NCBI GenBank assembly: GCA_937998355.1
Contig: CALLDI010000011.1
Location: 124,001 to 188,000 of the forward strand
Direction: 5' to 3'
DNA length: 64,000 bases
Origin: an uncultured Eggerthella sp.
GTDB taxonomy: Bacteria; Actinomycetota; Coriobacteriia; Coriobacteriales; Eggerthellaceae
The notes under the pieces are model-generated. The model searched no databases. It worked only from the letters and a program-made list of their open reading frames with translations, and was not told where the DNA came from. Within the stretch, counting starts at the first letter, position 1. Every line of letters starts with the position of its first letter. A program made the translations under genes and the position numbers. Positions 54,118-62,543 of this stretch are shown one piece after another.

Positions 54118-54194
54118 GGGGTGTTAGCTCAGTTGGTTAGAGCGCTGGCCTGTCACGCCAGAGGTCGCGGGTTCGAGTCCCGTACATCCCGCCA
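54118..54194 (+). tRNA. tRNA-Asp (anticodon GTC)
   Basis: Acceptor stem 54118-54124 with 54184-54190 (one G.U pair). Anticodon arm CTGGC/GCCAG with loop CTGTCAC gives GTC. T-loop GGTTCGAGTCC is standard. Discriminator G at 54191 and encoded CCA at 54192-54194. A terminator follows immediately, so it is a stand-alone unit. Confidence 0.95.
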
Positions 54195-54207
54195 GTTTTT
54201 GAATTTG

Positions 54208-54233
54208 AAGACCGATTTCGATCGGTCTTTTTT
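54208..54233 (+). terminator. Intrinsic terminator after tRNA-Asp
   Basis: A nine-base-pair perfect stem (54208-54216 with 54221-54229) with a TTCG tetraloop is followed by a run of T. One of the clearest terminators in the window. Confidence 0.88.
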
Positions 54234-54281
54234 CTTGTCAGAATCGATCTTCAACGAGCGCTCGTCAATACGAGTGCAGGA

Positions 54282-54364
54282 AGTAGGTCGACCGCTCCGC
54301 TAGGAGCAGGATCGACCATTGCGCTAGAAGTAGAGCCGACCGCTTCGCCAGGAGCAGGGTCGAT
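54282..54364. repeat. Three and a half copies of a 24-base tandem repeat
   Basis: Units begin at 54282, 54305, 54329 and 54353 and follow the pattern AGYAG..CGACC..CGCYAG. The first is 23 bases, the next two are 24, the last is partial. Some units contain small dyads (GCTCC-gcta-GGAGC; GGTCGACC). The units are imperfect, so the array is old or under mixed selection. No open frame with a ribosome site crosses it. Confidence 0.75.
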
Positions 54365-54594
54365 ATCATCTGTAAACACTGTTTTGCAGCGAAAACGTTC
54401 ATATTTGCAAGAGATTTGCGTTTATATGCACAAAATCGTGCGATTCGGGAACATTTTAAGGCTAAATGAGTCGCTTTCTTGTTCTTGATGCGATAAACCC
54501 CAGTTCAGATTTTTTAGGAAAGCCAAGACGTGTATACAACCGAAAACTTCTTGCAAAAAATCGGTGTTTGACTGCAAAAGTTGTTGTATCGCCA
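54365..54594. other. A/T-richer gap between two repeat arrays, no gene seen
   Basis: This part of the long gap after tRNA-Asp is visibly richer in A and T than its surroundings. A minus-strand frame (54462-54671) begins inside the pentamer array, has no ribosome site and looks like noise. I see no promoter or hairpin I would defend. Confidence 0.4.
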
Positions 54595-54669
54595 ACGTAG
54601 TACAGTGCAGCGCGGTGCGGTTCTGTGCGGTGCAACGCAGTGCAGTGTAATGCGCTGCGGTTTCGTGCC
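54595..54669. repeat. Degenerate pentanucleotide array (GTGCR-like)
   Basis: Fifteen consecutive five-base units from 54595 follow GTGCA/GTGCG with scattered changes, for example GTGCA, GCGCG, GTGCG, GTGCA, ACGCA, GTGCA, ATGCG. Period five is kept throughout, so it is an eroded microsatellite. It is followed ten bases later by a TATAAT-like hexamer at 54679-54684. Confidence 0.75.
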
Positions 54670-54741
54670 AAATGACTCTATAATGCTAAGACTTTTGAAG
54701 CGGGGGTTGGCCGATCATGCAGGGCACTGATTCGCGAAGCT

Positions 54742-54780
54742 GAACTATCGCATGTTTTGCGATAGTTCAAAAGGAGGGGA
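54742..54780 (+). promoter_or_regulatory. Hairpin abutting a strong unused Shine-Dalgarno (exporter leader)
   Basis: GAACTATCGCA (54742-54752) and TGCGATAGTTC (54758-54768) form a perfect 11-base-pair stem with a five-base loop. Directly after it comes AAAAGGAGGGG (54769-54779). The exporter gene starts 180 bases further on, so this ribosome site must serve something shorter. An ATG at 54795 opens a 22-codon frame (MIAESKSKEK...), though 15 bases away is long spacing. A leader-peptide or attenuation device is possible. Confidence 0.45.
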
Positions 54781-54960
54781 GAGCGACGACGATCATGATC
54801 GCGGAATCGAAGTCGAAAGAAAAAGAGTCGATGGTGTCGGTCGCCATGAATTTCCGCGATTAAACATGTACCTGTGTAAATTTTCTGTCGCAGTTCGTCG
54901 AGCTTTGTTTTTGGAGTACCCTAGAGAGCGTCTGTTTTTCATCTTCGAGAAGAGTCGCGT

Positions 54961-56778
54961 TTGTTCAAGCTCTTTCGCACATATTTGAAGCCATTCGTCT
55001 GGCTGGTCATCGGGGCTTGCGTGTTCACACTCTTGCAGGTGGTCGCGGAACTGCAGCTTCCCGATATCATGGCGCGCATCGTCGATACGGGCATCTACAA
55101 CAAGGATCTTGGCTACGTGCTCATGCGTGGCTGCGAGATGCTGGCCTGGGCGGTTGGGTCGGTCGCTTGCGTGGTCGTGGCTGCGTTGTGCGCTTCGCGC
55201 GCCTCCATGGGTTTCGGACGCGATGTGCGCGCGGCGATCTTCTCCCAAGTGCAACGCTATTCGCTCGCTGAATTCGAGAAGTTCGGCGCTTCCACGCTCA
55301 TCACGCGCAACACCAACGATGTTCAGCAGGTTGAACGCTTCCTGCAAATGCTCATGACCATGGCGGTCATGACGCCGGTCATGTTCATCGGTGCGGTGGT
55401 GATGGCGTTTCTCACCAACGGGGAGATGGCGCTGATGATCTTCGTCGCGATCCCGGTCATCATCGTCATCGTGGCGGTCTTTCTGAAGATCGGCATGCCG
55501 CTTTTGCGTTCGTTGCAAAGTCGTATCGATGCGGTGAATCGCGTGACGCGCGAGGAACTGCAGGGCGTGCGTGCCATCCGCGCGTACAACAAGGAAGAAT
55601 TCGAACGCAAGCGCTTCGGCGGGGTCAACCGTGCGCTGGCGGACACCTATATCAAGGTCGGGCGTCTGATGGGCGCGGTCATGCCGCTGCTCATGCTGAT
55701 CGTGAACCTCACCATCGTGGCGCTCTATTTCTTCGGAGCAGGTCAGATCGATGCAGGAACGCTGTCCGCAGGCGAGATCATGGCGTTGGTGCAGTACGTC
55801 ACGCTCATCCTCATGTCGCTCATGATGGTGTCGATGATCTTCGCGCTCTTGCCGCGTACGCTGGCAGCCTGCGAGCGCATCAACGCGGTGCTGGCCACAC
55901 ATTCGACCATCATAGACAATGGCACGAAGCAGACCGCGAGCGATGCGGGTGTGCCTGATGAAAGCGAAGCATCGACGGCTGACGTCGCGACCAGCACGAC
56001 ATCCACCATTCCTATCCTCGAGATGGACGACGTGGGTTTCCGCTATCCCGAATCCAAGAAAGATGCGCTCTCCGGGCTTTCTTTCAGGCTCGAACCGAAC
56101 ACCACCACTGCGCTCATCGGGCCGACGGGTTCGGGCAAATCGAGCCTCATCAATCTCATCATGCGCATGTACGACGCGACCGAAGGGACCATCTATTTCG
56201 ATGGCGCAGCGATAAAGGACATCCCGCTCAAAACGCTGCGTGCTCATATTTCCTACACGCCGCAGAAATCGTTCCTGTTCACGGGCACCGTGGCAGAGAA
56301 CCTGCGCTTCAGTGACCCTGATGCCACCGATGACGAATTGTGGCGCGTGCTCAAGATCGCTCAGGCGACCGAGTTCATCACGCCTGAAGCGGGCGGCCTC
56401 GACTTCGAGGTCTCGCAAGGTGGCGGCAATCTTTCGGGTGGTCAGCGTCAGCGGCTTGCTATCGCGCGCGGTCTTCTGCGTAAGGCTGATCTCTATCTGT
56501 TCGACGATTCGTTCTCAGCGCTCGACTTCAAGACCGATGCGCTCGTCCGTGCGGGCATCGAGGACCATCTGAATGGTCAGAGCGTTCTCATGGTCACGCA
56601 GCGCGTGAGCGTTGCGCTCGGTGTCGACCAGGTCATCTTGCTGGGCGAATCTGGCCAGATCGAGGCGTGCGGTACGCATGATGAACTGTTCATGTCGTGC
56701 CCGACCTATCGCGAACTCGCATTGTCTCAGCTTTCCGAAGCAGAACTCTCTACAGCTGCTGATTGGGGAGGTGAGTAG
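54961..56778 (+). CDS. ABC exporter half-transporter with degenerate catalytic site
   Basis: 605 residues: six membrane helices (1-310), then a nucleotide-binding domain with Walker A GPTGSGKSS, signature NLSGGQRQR and Walker B LYLFDDSFSALD. The catalytic Glu after Walker B is Asp, and the switch His is Gln (TQRVS). This is the degenerate-site partner of heterodimeric exporters such as TM287/288 and LmrCD. TTG start at 54961 with GAGAAGAG upstream. It begins one base beyond a long, repeat-bearing leader. Substrate unknown; drugs, lipids or peptides are all possible. Confidence 0.88.
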   Translation: MFKLFRTYLKPFVWLVIGACVFTLLQVVAELQLPDIMARIVDTGIYNKDLGYVLMRGCEMLAWAVGSVACVVVAALCASRASMGFGRDVRAAIFSQVQRYSLAEFEKFGASTLITRNTNDVQQVERFLQMLMTMAVMTPVMFIGAVVMAFLTNGEMALMIFVAIPVIIVIVAVFLKIGMPLLRSLQSRIDAVNRVTREELQGVRAIRAYNKEEFERKRFGGVNRALADTYIKVGRLMGAVMPLLMLIVNLTIVALYFFGAGQIDAGTLSAGEIMALVQYVTLILMSLMMVSMIFALLPRTLAACERINAVLATHSTIIDNGTKQTASDAGVPDESEASTADVATSTTSTIPILEMDDVGFRYPESKKDALSGLSFRLEPNTTTALIGPTGSGKSSLINLIMRMYDATEGTIYFDGAAIKDIPLKTLRAHISYTPQKSFLFTGTVAENLRFSDPDATDDELWRVLKIAQATEFITPEAGGLDFEVSQGGGNLSGGQRQRLAIARGLLRKADLYLFDDSFSALDFKTDALVRAGIEDHLNGQSVLMVTQRVSVALGVDQVILLGESGQIEACGTHDELFMSCPTYRELALSQLSEAELSTAADWGGE

Positions 56779-56779
56779 C

Positions 56780-58627
56780 ATGGCGCCCGGACCAGGAGGA
56801 CCGCATGGACCGCACGGACGCGGGCCGAAGGAGAAGCCCAAGAACGCCTCGAAGACGTTGCGTCGCCTGATCGCGCGCTTGAAGCCTTTCACCCCGCTGC
56901 TCGTTGTCGTAGTGGTGTTCACTATCGCAGGCACGCTGTGCAACACGGTCTCGCCGCTCATCCTGGGCGAAGCGACCACGGAGGTCTACAGCGCCTTCGA
57001 GCGTGTGATGGCAGGGTCGGGTGGTCTCGACTTCCTCGTGTTCAATCGCATTCTGCTCACGCTCGTGCTGCTCTACGTTGCGTATTCGTTCTGTCAGTTC
57101 GTCTGTCAGTTCATCATGGCGAAGGTCACGCAAGAATTCATCTACGGCCTGCGCCGCGACATGAAGGACAAGCTCGATCGCGTGCCGCTCTCTTTCTACG
57201 ACAAGCGCGCCAAGGGCGAGATCCTCTCACGCGTCACGAACGATGTCGATCTCATCTCGTCCACACTGCAAGAGACCCTCGTGCAGATCATCTCTGCGGT
57301 GGTCACGCTCGTCTCCGTGGTCATCTTCATGTTCTCGATCTCGTGGATATTGGCACTGGTGGCATTCGCTACGTTGCCATTGTCGCTGCTGTGCACGGTC
57401 GGTATCGCCAGTCGTTCGCAACGCTATTTCAAAAGCCAGCAAAAGGCGCTGGGCAAATTGAACGCGCACATCGAGGAGATGTATAGCGGCAATACGGAAG
57501 TGAAATCGTTCGCGCGCGAACAAGAGGCGATCGATGAATTCAACGCTCGCAATGCTGAATACTTCGGGCAAGCATGGAAGGCGCAGTTTCTTTCCGGCGT
57601 CATTCGTCCCGTCATGGCGTTCATCGGCAACCTTGGGTACGTGCTCGTGTGCATCGTGGGTGCGGTGCTCTACATAACCGGCGGCATCGCGACGGTCGGC
57701 CAGATCCAGGCGTTCGTCCAGTACATGCGCCAGTTCACTATGCCCATCACTCAGATCGCCTCGATCGCGAACACCATCCAGGCGACGCTCGCGGCAGGAG
57801 AGCGCGTCTTCGAAGTGCTCGATGCGCCCGAGATGACCGAGCTCGCGCCTGACCAGGTCGAGGCCATTCCCAAACCTTGCAAGGGCGCGGTCGAATTCGA
57901 GCATGTGAAGTTCGGCTACGATCCTGAAAAGCCCGTCATCAAGGATTTCTCGCTCTCGGTCGAACCCGGTCAGATGGTCGCGATCGTCGGACCGACCGGC
58001 GCAGGTAAGACGACGCTCGTGAATCTGCTCATGCGCTTCTACGACATCGATGCGGGCACCATCTCGATCGATGGGGTGAACACCGCGCTCGCGACGCGTA
58101 GCGATGTGCGCAGCAACTTCGGCATGGTATTGCAGGATGCATGGCTGTTCTCGGGCACGATCCGCGAGAACATCGCCTACGGTGCTCAGGACCCTTCGGA
58201 GAAATACATCCGCCTTGCGGCGAAGCTCGCGCAGGCCGATCACTTCATCGAACTTCTGCCCGATGGCTACGATACCGTCATCAAGGAAGATGGCACGAAC
58301 CTCTCGCAAGGCCAGCGTCAGCTGCTCACCATCGCGCGTGCGCTTCTCTCGAATCCTTCCATCATCGTTTTGGACGAGGCGACGTCTTCGATCGACACGC
58401 ACACCGAATCGCTCGTACAGAAAGCTATGCGCGAATCACTGGAGGGCAGAACCAGTTTCGTCATCGCGCATCGATTGAGTACCATTCGACAAGCTGATAT
58501 GATTCTTGTTATTCGAGATGGGGACATTGTCGAGAAGGGGACCCATGAAGAGCTGCTCGCTCTGGATGGATTCTATGCCGAATTGCACAATTCCCAGTTT
58601 GTTGACTGTATCGACGAAAGCGATTAG
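56780..58627 (+). CDS. ABC exporter half-transporter with consensus catalytic site
   Basis: 615 residues. A Gly/Pro/His-rich N-terminus (PGPGGPHGPHGRGP), six helices, then the nucleotide-binding domain: Walker A GPTGAGKTT, signature NLSQGQRQ, Walker B IIVLDEATSSID with catalytic Glu and switch His in IAHRLS. It pairs with the preceding subunit. The ATG is one base after the preceding stop with GGGAGGTGAG upstream. Both halves are needed for one exporter, with a single fully active ATP site. Confidence 0.9.
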   Translation: MAPGPGGPHGPHGRGPKEKPKNASKTLRRLIARLKPFTPLLVVVVVFTIAGTLCNTVSPLILGEATTEVYSAFERVMAGSGGLDFLVFNRILLTLVLLYVAYSFCQFVCQFIMAKVTQEFIYGLRRDMKDKLDRVPLSFYDKRAKGEILSRVTNDVDLISSTLQETLVQIISAVVTLVSVVIFMFSISWILALVAFATLPLSLLCTVGIASRSQRYFKSQQKALGKLNAHIEEMYSGNTEVKSFAREQEAIDEFNARNAEYFGQAWKAQFLSGVIRPVMAFIGNLGYVLVCIVGAVLYITGGIATVGQIQAFVQYMRQFTMPITQIASIANTIQATLAAGERVFEVLDAPEMTELAPDQVEAIPKPCKGAVEFEHVKFGYDPEKPVIKDFSLSVEPGQMVAIVGPTGAGKTTLVNLLMRFYDIDAGTISIDGVNTALATRSDVRSNFGMVLQDAWLFSGTIRENIAYGAQDPSEKYIRLAAKLAQADHFIELLPDGYDTVIKEDGTNLSQGQRQLLTIARALLSNPSIIVLDEATSSIDTHTESLVQKAMRESLEGRTSFVIAHRLSTIRQADMILVIRDGDIVEKGTHEELLALDGFYAELHNSQFVDCIDESD

Positions 58628-58636
58628 ATCCGCGAC

Positions 58637-59350
58637 ATGGATTCGACCGAACTCAAGAGCGAAGACGATAAACCGGCGAAGGAGCCGGTCGAGATCGCTG
58701 TCTTCGATTTCGATGGCACGTGCATCAGCGGGAATTCTCCCGTTCTGTTGGTGAAGTATCTGCTGCGCCAAGGTAAGGTGCGGCCGACCGTGCTCGCTCG
58801 TATCTGCATGTGGGGCATCGCTTACAAGACGCATCTTCCGCAGAACGAAGCTTGGGTCCGCAGCCTCGTCTTCTCTTCGTTCGAAGGCATGAGCAAGGAA
58901 GAGGCGGACGAAGAGATGTATCGCTTCTACGACAGCTGGATCGTCCCGCGCATTCGCCCCAAAGCGCTCGAAGTGATGCGCGATCACATCGCTGCTGGGC
59001 GCGAGATCTGGATCGTGTCCGCCACCTTCGATCCCATCATCGTGCGCGCGCAGCGCGACCTGCCGTACGATCATCATGTTGCGACGGACATGAAGGTCGA
59101 TGCAGAGGGAAGGTACACGCGCGAGGTGAAGGGGCGTCCTGTGGAGGGCGCGGAGAAGCTTCGCCAGATCGAAGAGCATGCCGATGAAGTGCATGGGACG
59201 GGCAATTGGAAGCTTGCGTACGCGTACGGCGACCACTATTCCGACTCACCGCTGCTCGCTGCTGCCGAGCATCCCTTCGCGGTCACGCCCGGCCCGACGT
59301 TGCAGCGTTTGGCAGAGAAAGAGGGCTGGGGGATCCTGGACTGGAAGTAG
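58637..59350 (+). CDS. HAD superfamily phosphatase (subfamily IB)
   Basis: 237 residues. Motif I VFDFDGTCISGN (nucleophile DxDGT, about residue 24), motif II VSATFDP, motif III Lys in the ERYTREVKGRPVEG-like part and motif IV YGDHYSDSPLLAAA. The cap region is helical. The IB group includes phosphoserine phosphatases and lipid phosphatases. The substrate cannot be told. Nine bases after the exporter, so it may be co-transcribed. No good ribosome site precedes the ATG. Confidence 0.85.
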   Translation: MDSTELKSEDDKPAKEPVEIAVFDFDGTCISGNSPVLLVKYLLRQGKVRPTVLARICMWGIAYKTHLPQNEAWVRSLVFSSFEGMSKEEADEEMYRFYDSWIVPRIRPKALEVMRDHIAAGREIWIVSATFDPIIVRAQRDLPYDHHVATDMKVDAEGRYTREVKGRPVEGAEKLRQIEEHADEVHGTGNWKLAYAYGDHYSDSPLLAAAEHPFAVTPGPTLQRLAEKEGWGILDWK

Positions 59351-59535
59351 CCCATCAGTTTCTTCACGGGTGTTCAACGTGGGCTCGATTTGCACGTTTC
59401 TTGTAATCACGCATGGGATAATTGAATAACTGTTACTCCTTTAGTAGCATTGGTTAACTAAACCATTCGTCGTCATGAAAGGGCGCTCGCACTGCTTGGA
59501 CGCGCCTTCTGTGTTTATAAGGGAAGTGAACGAGG
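59351..59535. promoter_or_regulatory. Intergenic region with candidate promoter
   Basis: TTGTAA (59401-59406) and GAATAA (59424-59429) are 17 bases apart and could drive the next gene. A short inverted repeat TGGTT-AACTA-AACCA (59451-59465) lies downstream of the inferred start and might be an operator. Confidence 0.4.
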
Positions 59536-61194
59536 ATGAACGAGGACACTAACTTCGGCAACGTTCCATCTCATGGTCATGATTTCAGCGATTCGCACGA
59601 TTACCTGAAGCGCGCTGCGTATGCGGTCGAATCGGGCGATCAATTGTTGGGCATCCATCTCTATCTTGCTGCATTCGAGCAGTCCATGCTCGAGAACATC
59701 GTCCCGAGCGATGAGACGCTGGGCGGCATGCGCAAGGCGTGGGATCTTGCCGTGGCCGCTCGCCAGCATTCGCTGGCAGAGTACATCTTCGAGAAGCTCA
59801 AGCCCTATGTGAGCTCTGATGAGCTTGCGAGCAAGGCGGATGAGCTTCAGGACATTGCGCTCGATCGCTTGGAGGAGTTCGGCTTCTCGCGCGAAGCGAT
59901 CGAGGATATGGCCGAGCTCATCAATGAAGACCTGATGGGGCTTTCCCCGAATCTGTTCTGTCGTTATGAAGAGGACGCGCTCGCATCGCCCTTCTCGCTC
60001 ATGAACTTCACGTCGGGCTCCGACGATGATGATCTTGAGGCGCCCGTGGCTGAACTCGAGGAAGAGGAGTTCGAGAGCCCGGAAGCCGAGGCCAAAGCGA
60101 AAGGTCTCGACGAGCCGGAAGGTCCGACCTCGCCCGACCAAGACATCGAGGCGATCAAAGAGGCGCTCGAACCGCTCGAACTTCCCGCATTCCCCCTTCC
60201 GAAGTTGAAGGGTGCGAAGATCGCGCACATCGATCTGACCGATCACAAGAAGAAGAAAAAGAAGAAGGCCGAGCCATCGTTCGACTATTCCACGATCCGT
60301 GGTTTTTCGGGTGCTATCGAGAAGATGGGACAGCTCGGTGTCGGCCGAATGCGCGATCCGCAGTTCAAGGAATTCGTGAAGATGCTCAATTCTCGTCATG
60401 GCGTATCACGCATGCCGCAGCTCGGCACGCTCGTGTTCAGCAGCCCTGCGCGCGAGGATGCGAACTACTTCATGGTCGCGACCGTGGGCGAGATGGGTAT
60501 TCCTGCAGTGCGCATGCGCATGGATCACAACATGCAGGGTCAGGCGGTCCTGTGCGTCATGGCATCACCCGATGCGGTCATGAACCAAGGCGGCTTGAAT
60601 CGCTTCGGGTTCGACGGCCCGGCTGCGCTCATCTTGGAAGACCTCGACCTGTGGGATCTTCCTTGGTTCGATATGGGCGGCACGGATGTCCCCGATCTTC
60701 TGCAGATGCAGATCTCGCGCGGTGCGCGCGAGGCGATGGCCTTCATCCAGTCTGCGCTCGAGAATCCCGAGGTCACGGTTTTGGTCTCTGCGTCGAATCT
60801 GGATGCGCTCGATGCCTTGTTCGGTCCGATGCTCGGCTTGTATCGCGTCGTGGAGCTCGACTATCCTACCGATGCTGAGCGCAAGGAGATCTGGCGTCAC
60901 GCGCAGAGCGAGCACCCGTCCATGCGCGGTCTCGATGTGCTGCAGATGGTCCCGTTCTCGAAGGGCATGTCGCGCTTCGAGCTGTATGCGGTCATCACCG
61001 AATCGGTCGAAGAAGCATATCGTCGCAGCATCGCGAAGGATTGCTTCTGCGCAGTGCGCAGCGACGATGTACTGATGCGCCTGGCGAACTTCCACGATCT
61101 TGACTCGAAGGAATATGAAGCCATTGAGAAAGCGGTCATGGATCGCTTCCATCGCTCCATGGATCACATCGACGACTTGTTGAAAGAAGACTGA
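59536..61194 (+). CDS. AAA+-like protein lacking a Walker A motif
   Basis: 552 residues. Residues 1-160 are helical (TPR-like). An acidic linker with a seven-Lys run separates it from the C-terminal half, which has the look of an AAA+ core: a Walker-B-like LILEDLDLWDLPWF, a sensor-1-like VLVSASNLDALDALF, and the small helical domain (DYPTDAERKEIWRHA, then GMSRFELYAVITESVEEAYRRSI). The place of the P-loop holds TVGEMGIPAVRMRM, with no GxxGxGK. ATP binding is therefore doubtful. It overlaps the Rrf2 gene by one base (TGATG). Function unknown. Confidence 0.7.
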   Translation: MNEDTNFGNVPSHGHDFSDSHDYLKRAAYAVESGDQLLGIHLYLAAFEQSMLENIVPSDETLGGMRKAWDLAVAARQHSLAEYIFEKLKPYVSSDELASKADELQDIALDRLEEFGFSREAIEDMAELINEDLMGLSPNLFCRYEEDALASPFSLMNFTSGSDDDDLEAPVAELEEEEFESPEAEAKAKGLDEPEGPTSPDQDIEAIKEALEPLELPAFPLPKLKGAKIAHIDLTDHKKKKKKKAEPSFDYSTIRGFSGAIEKMGQLGVGRMRDPQFKEFVKMLNSRHGVSRMPQLGTLVFSSPAREDANYFMVATVGEMGIPAVRMRMDHNMQGQAVLCVMASPDAVMNQGGLNRFGFDGPAALILEDLDLWDLPWFDMGGTDVPDLLQMQISRGAREAMAFIQSALENPEVTVLVSASNLDALDALFGPMLGLYRVVELDYPTDAERKEIWRHAQSEHPSMRGLDVLQMVPFSKGMSRFELYAVITESVEEAYRRSIAKDCFCAVRSDDVLMRLANFHDLDSKEYEAIEKAVMDRFHRSMDHIDDLLKED

Positions 61195-61637
61195 TGGATA
61201 TCACGCGCCGTTGCGATTACGCCTGTAGGATCCTGCGCTCGGCTTATGAGTGCGGGCAGTCCTATATCTCCATCGCCGATGTGGCGGAGAAGGAGAGCGT
61301 GCCGTATTCGTTCGCGCGCAGCATCCAGCACGACCTGGTGAAAGCCGGTTATCTGAAGACGATCCGCGGCGTGCGTGGCGGTCTGACGCTCGATTGCGAT
61401 CCGCATGAGGTCACGCTGCAGGAGGTCATCGAGGCGCTGCAAGGCCCGATCGGCATGTCTCCCTGCTCGGTCGATTGTTCCTATTGCGATCGTTCGTCGG
61501 GTTGCGAGTTCAACTCGGTGTGGTGTGCTGCCGATGTGTTGGTGGCGCAGCTCTTCTCGTCCATCACGCTGGCCGATCTCTTCGAGAAGGGTGCGAGTCA
61601 CCCTGAGGTGAGCAGGATCCTCGATTCGAAGTACTAG
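61194..61637 (+). CDS. Rrf2-family transcriptional regulator
   Basis: 147 residues. Winged helix with the Rrf2 features RRCDYACRILRSAYE, ISIADVAEKESVPYSFARSIQHDLVKAGYLKTIRGVRGGLTL, and a Cys-rich loop (SPCSVDCSYCDRSSGC, about residues 94-110) able to hold an Fe-S cluster as in IscR/NsrR. It probably senses redox, nitric oxide or cluster status. Start overlaps the stop of the AAA+-like gene, so the two are made together. Confidence 0.88.
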   Translation: MDITRRCDYACRILRSAYECGQSYISIADVAEKESVPYSFARSIQHDLVKAGYLKTIRGVRGGLTLDCDPHEVTLQEVIEALQGPIGMSPCSVDCSYCDRSSGCEFNSVWCAADVLVAQLFSSITLADLFEKGASHPEVSRILDSKY

Positions 61638-61685
61638 CGCGAGCGCCAGCGCTTTTGTTCGTCACCTCACTCGCGAGATACGCCC

Positions 61686-62543
61686 ATGAACACGACCTTC
61701 ACTCCCGAACAGCTCGATAACTTCATCCGCACCGTCTGGCGCGAAGGGGAGGATCATCATCGCGATCTTCCTTGGCGCTACATCGACGATCCGTATGCGG
61801 TGCTCGTTTCCGAGATCATGCTGCAGCAGACGCAGGTCTCGCGCGTCGAGAAGCACTGGACGCGGTTCTTAGATCTTTTCCCTACGCTCGATGCGCTGGC
61901 TTCAGCCGACGTTTCGTTGGTGCTAGAGATGTGGCAAGGGCTCGGCTACAATCGTCGCGCGCTCGCGCTCAAACGTACCGCGGAGTACTGCGCCGAACAC
62001 TACGCGGGCAAGCTGCCCGAAGACCATGCGCAGTTGCTCGCGCTTCCTGGTATCGGACCCGCGACAGCTGGTGGCGTGACGGCGTTCGCCCTCCAAAAGC
62101 CCACGCTCTATCTCGAGACGAACGTGCGCACGGTGTTCTTGCACGAACTCTTCCCTAGCGAGGAAGGGGTGAGCGATAAGCAGCTCGAACCGCTCGTGCT
62201 CGCGACGTGCAGCAAGGATGATCCGCGCGGGTGGTATTACGCGCTGCTCGATTATGGTGCGCATCTGAAGTCGATCATACCTAATCCTTCGCGCAGATCT
62301 AAGCACTACACCAAGCAGTCAACCTTCGAAGGATCGAAACGCCAGAAGCGCGCGGAGCTCGTGCGCATCGTGCTGGCAGACCCTGGCATCACGCTCGATG
62401 AAGCACATCGGCGACTCGATGAATTCGAGGCAGGGAAGGGGCGTGCGCTGATCGACCAGGCGCTCTTCGACGAGTTGGTCGCGGCTCTTTCGTCTGAAGG
62501 CTTCTTCACCTTCGACGAAGCGACGAACACCTTGCGTTCTTAG
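61686..62543 (+). CDS. mutY: MutY-like HhH-GPD DNA glycosylase without Fe-S cluster
   Basis: 285 residues. Opens with the MutY-like DLPWR and VSEIMLQQTQV (catalytic Glu43), then MWQGLGYNRRA, the helix-hairpin-helix LPGIGPATAGGV (about 120-131) and YLETNVRTV, where Glu144 stands at the usual catalytic Asp. The four-Cys cluster of normal MutY/EndoIII is missing: only two Cys occur, neither in that pattern. The C-terminal NUDIX-like 8-oxoG domain is also absent, replaced by a short winged-helix-like tail. It may be a cluster-less A/G glycosylase or a related enzyme. Converges with pheA, four bases overlapping. Confidence 0.8.
   Translation: MNTTFTPEQLDNFIRTVWREGEDHHRDLPWRYIDDPYAVLVSEIMLQQTQVSRVEKHWTRFLDLFPTLDALASADVSLVLEMWQGLGYNRRALALKRTAEYCAEHYAGKLPEDHAQLLALPGIGPATAGGVTAFALQKPTLYLETNVRTVFLHELFPSEEGVSDKQLEPLVLATCSKDDPRGWYYALLDYGAHLKSIIPNPSRRSKHYTKQSTFEGSKRQKRAELVRIVLADPGITLDEAHRRLDEFEAGKGRALIDQALFDELVAALSSEGFFTFDEATNTLRS

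Noticed and set aside
54462..54671. Minus-strand open frame of 69 codons with a five-residue peptide periodicity
   Set aside because: The periodicity comes from the pentanucleotide array itself. There is no ribosome site and no recognisable domain.
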